64,000 nucleotides of DNA from Apteryx mantelli. Taxonomy: Eukaryota > Chordata > Aves > Apterygiformes > Apterygidae. The DNA lies in contig NC_089990.1 of the NCBI RefSeq assembly GCF_036417845.1, positions 3,670,001-3,734,000 on the forward strand, read 5' to 3'. The notes beneath the pieces were generated by a model, which saw only the letters and a program-made list of their open reading frames with translations, searched no databases and had not been told where the DNA came from. Numbering within the stretch: the first letter of the stretch is position 1; each line of letters begins with the position of its first letter. Position numbers and translations under genes: made by a program. Of this stretch, positions 58,201 through 64,000 are shown in pieces.

Positions 58201-61200
58201 ATCGTTCAGAACTACAACTTAGCTTTGTCTTCAGAACAATTTTAAAAATAAAGCTAAAAAAATGCCTAGCAATTATAGGAATTATGAAAACAAGTGACAA
58301 CGAAAAGCTTAAGTCTTGATACCATAAGGCTGGTAGAATCACTTTTCAGAATGCTCAGAGAGGAATAATTTCTGCTTACATCAAACTGAAGTGCAAGAGG
58401 CTGGGCTGAACTTCTAAAGCACATGCCACACACATGAATAGAATTAGACAATTAGTATTAACATTGCTCCCAAAAGATAACTCTGAGGTTAACTAAGAAT
58501 GATTTCTTACCTATTGTACTTGGCTGGTAGACAGTTTTACTTGTACTTAAGATAGGTTTTCGGGGCAGACTTTGTTTCCTTATCCGTTCTATTAAAGATT
58601 CAAATTCACCATCTGAGCTATCTGATTCTAACTCTGTACTCTGTCGAAGTGCTAAGGCTGGTGTTTTATCTTCTGTGTTCTCCTTTTCACAGTTTCTTTC
58701 TTTCCCTCCAACAAGCAAGCCTGGACTACATGTGGAAATCAACTCTTTCCGATTGCGTGGAGGAGAGAGTTTTAGGCACCTCAGACTCTCCTTCGAGCCT
58801 TTCACTCCCCTTTTTTGGCAGTCACGCCATGAACTTTCTACAAAGACAGAATCTTCACTGTCACTTAAAGCATCTAGATTCAGCAATTCTTGGGAGCAAA
58901 CATTTTCTTTTCCAGAACTCACTGACTTCTTTGTGATCTGAAGATCCTTCCGTGCTGCAATTCAAAAGAAACAGCTTAAAGTCTTGGTAAATTCACTTAG
59001 GAGACCTGCCTTTATCTTAAAACAAGAATATTCCTTGAAAGTTAGGAAAAGACAAAAGGAGAGAAAGGCACCTTTGTATTTGCTTTATCACACCAGGCTC
59101 ATTTACCATTATACTAAAGTCATCGCAAGAAGTATTAAACACTATATATACACACACACACACATATATACATATATATATATACATATACACACACACA
59201 GGGTCTAAGTTGCATCAGCCCTCTGGCCTAGCAATCCTGAAGGAAAAAAAAAAAAGTGAATAGCTAAGCTAGCACTGGCATAAACTTTTTTCTTGGTAAC
59301 AAAAGCTACATACATGTATAACTGAACATTTAATATTCAATTTCAAAGAAATATGCAGCAAATTTGTTCAGGAAAAAAATTTCAGCCAAGCTGGCCTAAC
59401 CAAAGCACATGGTAAACTCCTTTTAATGCCAAAAGTAGCTGAAGAACATCTTTGCTACTTCAAATTCAGGACACAATGAGAAGGTGAACAAAGGCATGCC
59501 ACTACTTTGAGCCCTTAATTGTAAAGGAAACATTACAGAAGGATGGGGATTAAAAAAAGAATTTAATCAGTCCTCTGTTACCCCCAAAAGAAGGGTCCAA
59601 ATGATCTTATATTTAGTAAGTTCTCCCCAAAATTTGTGAACTTAGCAATGTATACTTTCTTCCCCCCCAATAAAATTCCTGCTTCATATTGTTGGACGAT
59701 TACTTGCCATTCTTAGTTGTGCTGTTTCTCTTTTTAAAGTCCAAGAAGAAATCGTCCGAGTCATCGATGAAGTCCTTCAAACTGTAAAACAAGCAATAAT
59801 ATGAAACGCCAGTAGGCATGAGCAGGAAAACAGCAGAATAAATTTGTCTTGCTAAAGCAAACCAAGCCATCTAGCATAACTTTATCAGTTGCTCACAGCA
59901 GATGTTACCAACTACTTCCGTTAACAGGTATTTTCCTATTATAAATTTGAACTAAAGGCTCAATTCCACCTTGTCATAGGATGCTTTGAACGTTCACAGG
60001 TCTAACAGGATAACAGTATCAATATTTGAGAGACGGACAGCAATTTATCCAGTAACTGCAGATAAGGAATCCTGAAGATGAGATTTAGAAAGCTCTACAA
60101 GGAAATAAACTCATGCTGCTGTACAATAGAAGATTGCTTTGAACATGAACTTGTGCAAAGCTCTCAGTGTTTTTAAGAGTATTTTATTGTAACTCAACTA
60201 TTGTAACTTATGCTGCCAATACTTGTCCAGGCGATAGTTTATAAATTAGGAATCTAATCTGTTAGTTGAGAATTCTTCTACAGCACATTGAATACGTAAT
60301 GCCTCTTCCCAGACTGATGAGACCATTAGTAGCAGAACCAGAGATGGAGGTATGTTACGAACGTCTAATGCACACAAAATCGGTCAAGAGTAAGTCGGAA
60401 CAGTATGAAACTGCATCATACAACAAACCCTGCATTTAAGTGGGTGAAAGATGAAAGGTCGATTCTCCACAAGCTATACTGCCCTCTGAAACAGCAATGA
60501 AGCACATATGCTTCCAAACACTCTATTGTACATTTGACCTGAACAGACACAGAATGGACACAGACCAGTTCTTCTGTCTGCATTCACTTCTACACTCTTA
60601 TCAGCCTATGAATCACTAAGAAACGTTTCTTCGTTTTTCTACACCCAGAGTAGTAGAGGTAATACAGAAAACATACACAAATACTGGAAAGTCATTTAGT
60701 TCAGCACCAACCTCACATCCTCCTTTTTGGAAACCTGACGTGTCAGGGATTTTGGAGTTTTCATTCTAGCTAAAACTGAAACAATAAAAGATATATTAAG
60801 AACAATACTCCAATGATTAAGTTATGCATTTTTATGAGAAAAGCTTACAACTCGTACAAATTCAACCCAAAGTCTCTTAAAAAAGCAACAACAACAAAAA
60901 AAACCCTTTTAATACAATTCCAACTCTCAGTTCCTCAAAGCTGACCACTCTCTAGTAATTCCTTCATTATTCAACTCTTGCCCAGCATGAAACCAAGAAG
61001 GAAGTGCTGTTATGTACCTTACAGTACCCAGTATAGCCTCCTCTCAAAACATGGATCATTAGGAGAGAGAGACTTGGACACCGAATGTGTTACCAACATT
61101 TTCTCGAAGCATTTCAATAACTGTAGGTAGCAGTTTTCCTACTGCAAAGAGGTATCCATACGCTTATCCCACTAAGTAACTCCAAAGGAGTGCTCAAACA

Positions 61201-62878
61201 AAATGTTAACAATAATATCCCACTATAGAACAACAATGCTGCTGACTCGTAAACACGAAAACAGAACAGGCAGCAGCATTGCACATGCTTAAAGTGACTC
61301 TTGAGGCACAGAGGAAATGCCAGAATTTAGTGCATGCTCCTCACTGCCAGAGATTCAGGCAATCCAGGTAGAAATGCATTCTTTTCATATTCCTTCAGAA
61401 AGCAAATACGTGCTATTACTTACACATTTCGAATTCATCATCACTGCTTGAAGAAAAGTACAGAGCATGGCTGAAAAATGAAATGTAGAATAGTATCAAG
61501 AACATTAGGTCAACAGCACACAGATCTGCATCTCATCTGGTCTGAAATACCTGTGCACAGTGAGAACCAAACATACTAAAAAACACTGGACTTCTCAAAT
61601 AGTCTAAACTGTTTCAAATCTTTTAAAACAAAAAATACTAAAAGCTTGTCTATTAGAATGTATAACAAGGATACATATTCAATATTCAAGAAGGAATTTA
61701 CTGCTGCCAAAATCTGAAAGACTGAACCATTTGGAGACACTAGTTTAGTGCATTATGCTGGTTTAAGTTCAAATTGGGTGTCAGAAGTGATAGAAAGCTT
61801 GTTTCTCATCTCATGTACGGTACATAATCAGGTAGAGAATACTGAGTTGTATTAAGTCTGAAATCTAGAAACACGCATCAGCGAGAAACAAGTTGTGTTT
61901 AAATAAAGCGTGCTTTAATACGATTGTCATGAATATCTTTATTCAAGCTACTGTTTGCTAGATGTTTTAAAATGCAGAATTGATGCATTACCACTTGGAT
62001 TGCAATTTCCATGCAAACACAGAGGCAAGCCACAATATTCTATTTTACTAGATGATATATTCACCATTTTCTGACAAAACAAACATCGACAACTTGAAAA
62101 ACACACTCTGTGATAGCTTAAAAACATGAGGATGCCTCTTAAGTTACATTAAAATTAATCATGCCTTAAGGGTTATAGTTATTTAGGAAACACGCTAACA
62201 CCTACCAATCTTTCATAAAGTAATTAGGGATGTAATCCCAAATATTTAGATTGATAACCAATAGCAGTAATTAGACAATATAAAATATGAAAATTGTAAT
62301 AGCTATAAATATTGTTTGATAATGTTCAGTAACATAAAATATGAAGACTATAATAGCTATAAATATTGCTTGAAATAATAACGGCTAATAATAATCATCA
62401 CTAGACTGAGACAAGCTCAGAAAAGCTATATTGCAGAGAAATGAGAGGAAAGCGGTCAGTGTTTTCTCTGGCTTCTCAAACCTGCGCGTCCCACCACCAC
62501 CAGACGGGACTGAACGACTCGCAGCAGCTCTCCCCCGCGCCCCAGCTTCCCCAGGCACGGGCGGAGGCGCAGAAAACCGCTTTTCCCCTCGAGGCACCGA
62601 AGGCCGAGCAGCGGGCGCGTTAAGGACGACAGCGGTGCCCAGAAGGGCGCTCGCCGGGGACCCCTGCGGCAGAGGCCTCACCTGCCGCCGCCTCCGGCCC
62701 GGCCTCCCGCCGCCGCCGCCGCGCTCCTCGGCCTGCCGCCACCCGAAACCGGAGCCGCAGGCGAAGAGCCGCTGCCGGAGAGGCCCCGCCGCTGACCGCC
62801 CGGCGGCGTCGGCCCGCCCCGGGCCCACGGGCGCCTCTGCCGCAGCGGCGGGGACGGCGGCGGCGGCCCCGGCTCCAT
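49290..62878 (-). CDS. GCNA: Germ cell nuclear acidic peptidase (SprT family)
   Basis: GCNA (ACRC) is a germ-cell nuclear SprT-like metalloprotease linked to DNA-protein crosslink handling. Coding exons are 62878-62682, 61470-61424, 60775-60712, 59781-59708, 58954-58511, 56759-56588, 55471-55327, 53248-53110, 50829-50625 and 49542-49290. All phases agree, giving 579 residues. The N-terminal third is disordered and acidic (YFSSSSDDEFEM, FIDDSDDFFLDF, LDALSDSEDSVFVESS), with hydrophobic-acidic stretches like SUMO-interacting motifs. The SprT domain starts at CNLCSVPGCFLQDL. It carries zinc-binding HEVCH with a downstream histidine in DGHGRFW, then CVSC and CACC of the zinc ribbon, and ends in the HMG-like TPFAKYVKENYG. 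The intron at 59707-58955 is GC-AG (AATG|GCAAGT), the only choice that keeps frame. The start ATG in the GC-rich first exon is the least certain part; an in-frame ATG at 62962 lies upstream. The acidic region looks much shorter than in mammals. Confidence 0.93.
51690..51980. repeat. CR1/L3-like LINE 3'-end relic
   Basis: Within a GCNA intron, the stretch around AGCAACCACAGCATCCTG, GGAATTCCACAGCTTAA, TACCTCTTTTCTGTGTTTTGA and CCCCTTAGTTTCACTT follows the order of an old amniote CR1/L3 3' region. That region, as I recall it, reads 'cacaacatcccctggcaacgagttccacaggtt ... tttgttttaaacctgctgcctattaatttcatt'. It is diverged and fragmentary, and the orientation is not assigned. Confidence 0.45.
53455..53910. 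repeat. CR1/L3-like LINE 3'-end relic
   Basis: GCAGGATCAGACCAAAG, TCCACTATTCTGTCTCCAA, and later TTTTATATGCCTTCGTCATAT follow the amniote repeat that reads 'ggatcagaccaaggtccatctagtccagcatcctgtctcc ... gattttatagacctctatcatatcc'. The part at 53720-53900 matches best. It lies in the GCNA intron between the exons at 53248 and 55327. Confidence 0.5.
59142..59201 (+). repeat. (AC/TA)n microsatellite
   Basis: About 60 bases of alternating AC and TA dinucleotides lie in the GCNA intron upstream (in transcript sense) of the 444-nt exon. Confidence 0.95.
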
Positions 62879-62961
62879 CCCGCCGTCAAACCGCCCGCGC
62901 CGCCGCAGCGCTTCCGGGGCACGGCCCCGCGCCTGCGCACAACGCCCCACGCAGGCGCGCA

Positions 62962-63010
62962 CTGCGGCGGTATTTACGGCGCCCGCGCTCTGCGGCGGTA
63001 TTTACGGCGC
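62962..63010 (-). promoter_or_regulatory. GCNA: Duplicated promoter motif upstream of GCNA
   Basis: On the minus strand GCCGTAAATACCGCCGCAG occurs twice, at 62962-62982 and 62990-63010, as 21 identical bases with a 28-base period. Each copy holds a TAAATA TATA-like core between CpG-rich arms. Both lie 84-130 bases upstream of the predicted GCNA start codon. A core promoter role is inferred from position only. Confidence 0.5.
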
Positions 63011-63079
63011 GCCGGGCGGGACGGGCACCCCCACCCCCCCCCGCGGCGCGCCAGCGACGCCGCCGGCAGCCAAGCGAAA

Positions 63080-64000
63080 ATCGACACCGGACTCCAATTT
63101 AATAGCAGGTTCAATAGTTTGCAACCACAGTCTCAGACCGTAAAAAGGAAGCTGAAAAATTCCCTAACGATATTGGACAACCGTTATAAACAGGACAGGG
63201 TATAAATGTGCAAGTCGAGAATTACAACCAAAACTTCTTACTCGTGTTTTAGGCAGTGATAAAACTCTACCAAGAAATCAAGGCATTGACACCAGGTATT
63301 CATCAGTGAGGATACATTCAAGCATCAGTTGAGATCTAGATGATAGGTGCACCAAAAAGCAGCAGTTCGCAGAAACAGGAGTCTCTAGTTCAGTACCAAT
63401 AGGAGACAAATTGTTACCTGTTACTGACCAGCAACATCTGTAGCACAATTAGCAAGATTGACATTAGCTTTAAATTGCAGTCCTTGACCCTCTGTAGAGA
63501 CTTAGGATGTTAGGTAATATTATTCTTGCTCATTCAATACAAAAATATTAATTTACATATAGGTCATGCCCTTCAAGGTACCACATAGTGTGAACAGAGA
63601 TGACAACAACTTGAAGAAAAGGAAAAAAAAGCTGCTGCGAGGCCCCAGAACACTTCAAGAATCAAATATGTACAACAGCCCTTTAGAGCTTTCAAGTTTG
63701 GATGCTTTTAGTCTAACATGGTGGAGACAAAAGTATTTAAGTAGAAGATCTATACTTACCTGGGATTATTTCTGCTGAAACAAATAGAATTACTTAAAAC
63801 AAAGTTACAGAAATAAAGATAAAAGGCCAGCAGCCCAGAATACTTTTCTGATAGCAGCACAGGAAGGGCAGTATAAAACGCGAAACGCTGGTCAAATTGG
63901 TCAAACTGGCAAACCAAAGCTTTATTTTTTGTTTAAAGGCTTTGCTACAGTACCTAGGACTGCGCCTCTATACATAATTAACAATCATTCCTGAAAGATC
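63080..64000 (-). other. AT-rich tract, possible 3' UTR of the next gene
   Basis: Composition changes abruptly from the GCNA CpG island to AT-rich sequence with no recognisable coding exon. On the minus strand an ATTAAA at about 63098-63103 is followed by a GT-bearing stretch, so a gene lying to the right could end here, a few dozen bases from the GCNA promoter. In human the gene upstream of GCNA in the same orientation is OGT. No OGT coding sequence is visible, so this is a guess from synteny. Confidence 0.25.

Noticed and set aside
63566-63778. 70-codon plus-strand frame near the right edge
   Set aside because: It is short, Lys/Ser/Leu-rich and unrecognised, in AT-rich DNA that more likely is noncoding 3' sequence of a neighbour.

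Overview
The window looks like a gene block from a sauropsid, most likely a bird. The genes are vertebrate genes split by introns, the introns are short, promoters lie in very GC-rich islands, G-rich minisatellites are common, and the recognisable interspersed repeats are CR1/L3-type LINE relics. No retroviral or other virus-derived element was recognised. All exon models were read by hand from splice sites and remembered protein families; no search was run.

Layout. Positions 1-2596 hold coagulation factor VIII (F8), minus strand: only exon 1 (2448-2596) plus the start of intron 1. A 7-kb GC-rich intergenic tract follows, ending in a 32-34 bp minisatellite. FUNDC2 (9710-14385, plus, five coding exons) runs towards CMC4 and MTCP1 (minus). 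The MTCP1 coding exons (24793-25373) lie upstream of the CMC4 coding exons (19566-23471), probably behind a shared 5' leader. A G-rich minisatellite and a CpG-island bidirectional promoter (about 29.9-30.3 kb) separate them from BRCC3 (30300-35859, plus, eight exons, one AT-AC U12-type intron).

From 38.3 to 44.3 kb, two diverged direct repeats flank a plus-strand, multi-exon gene that I do not recognise (about 39.36-43.55 kb, with one 1,908-nt coding exon). After a CR1 reverse-transcriptase fragment and a broken, intron-flanked RPS4 exon comes GCNA (49290-62878, minus, ten coding exons), a SprT-family germ-cell protease. The last kilobase is AT-rich and may be the 3' UTR of the next minus-strand gene.

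F8, FUNDC2, CMC4/MTCP1 and BRCC3 sit together at human Xq28, whereas GCNA and RPS4X lie at Xq13, so the window spans a junction that is separated in human. The genes do not form one pathway: F8 is a secreted clotting cofactor, FUNDC2 and CMC4 are mitochondrial, MTCP1 is an AKT co-activator, BRCC3 is a K63 deubiquitinase, and GCNA handles DNA-protein crosslinks in germ cells. The most interesting items are the unrecognised gene, the U12 AT-AC intron in BRCC3, two GC-AG introns (MTCP1, GCNA), the duplicated core-promoter motif of GCNA, and the minisatellites beside housekeeping promoters.
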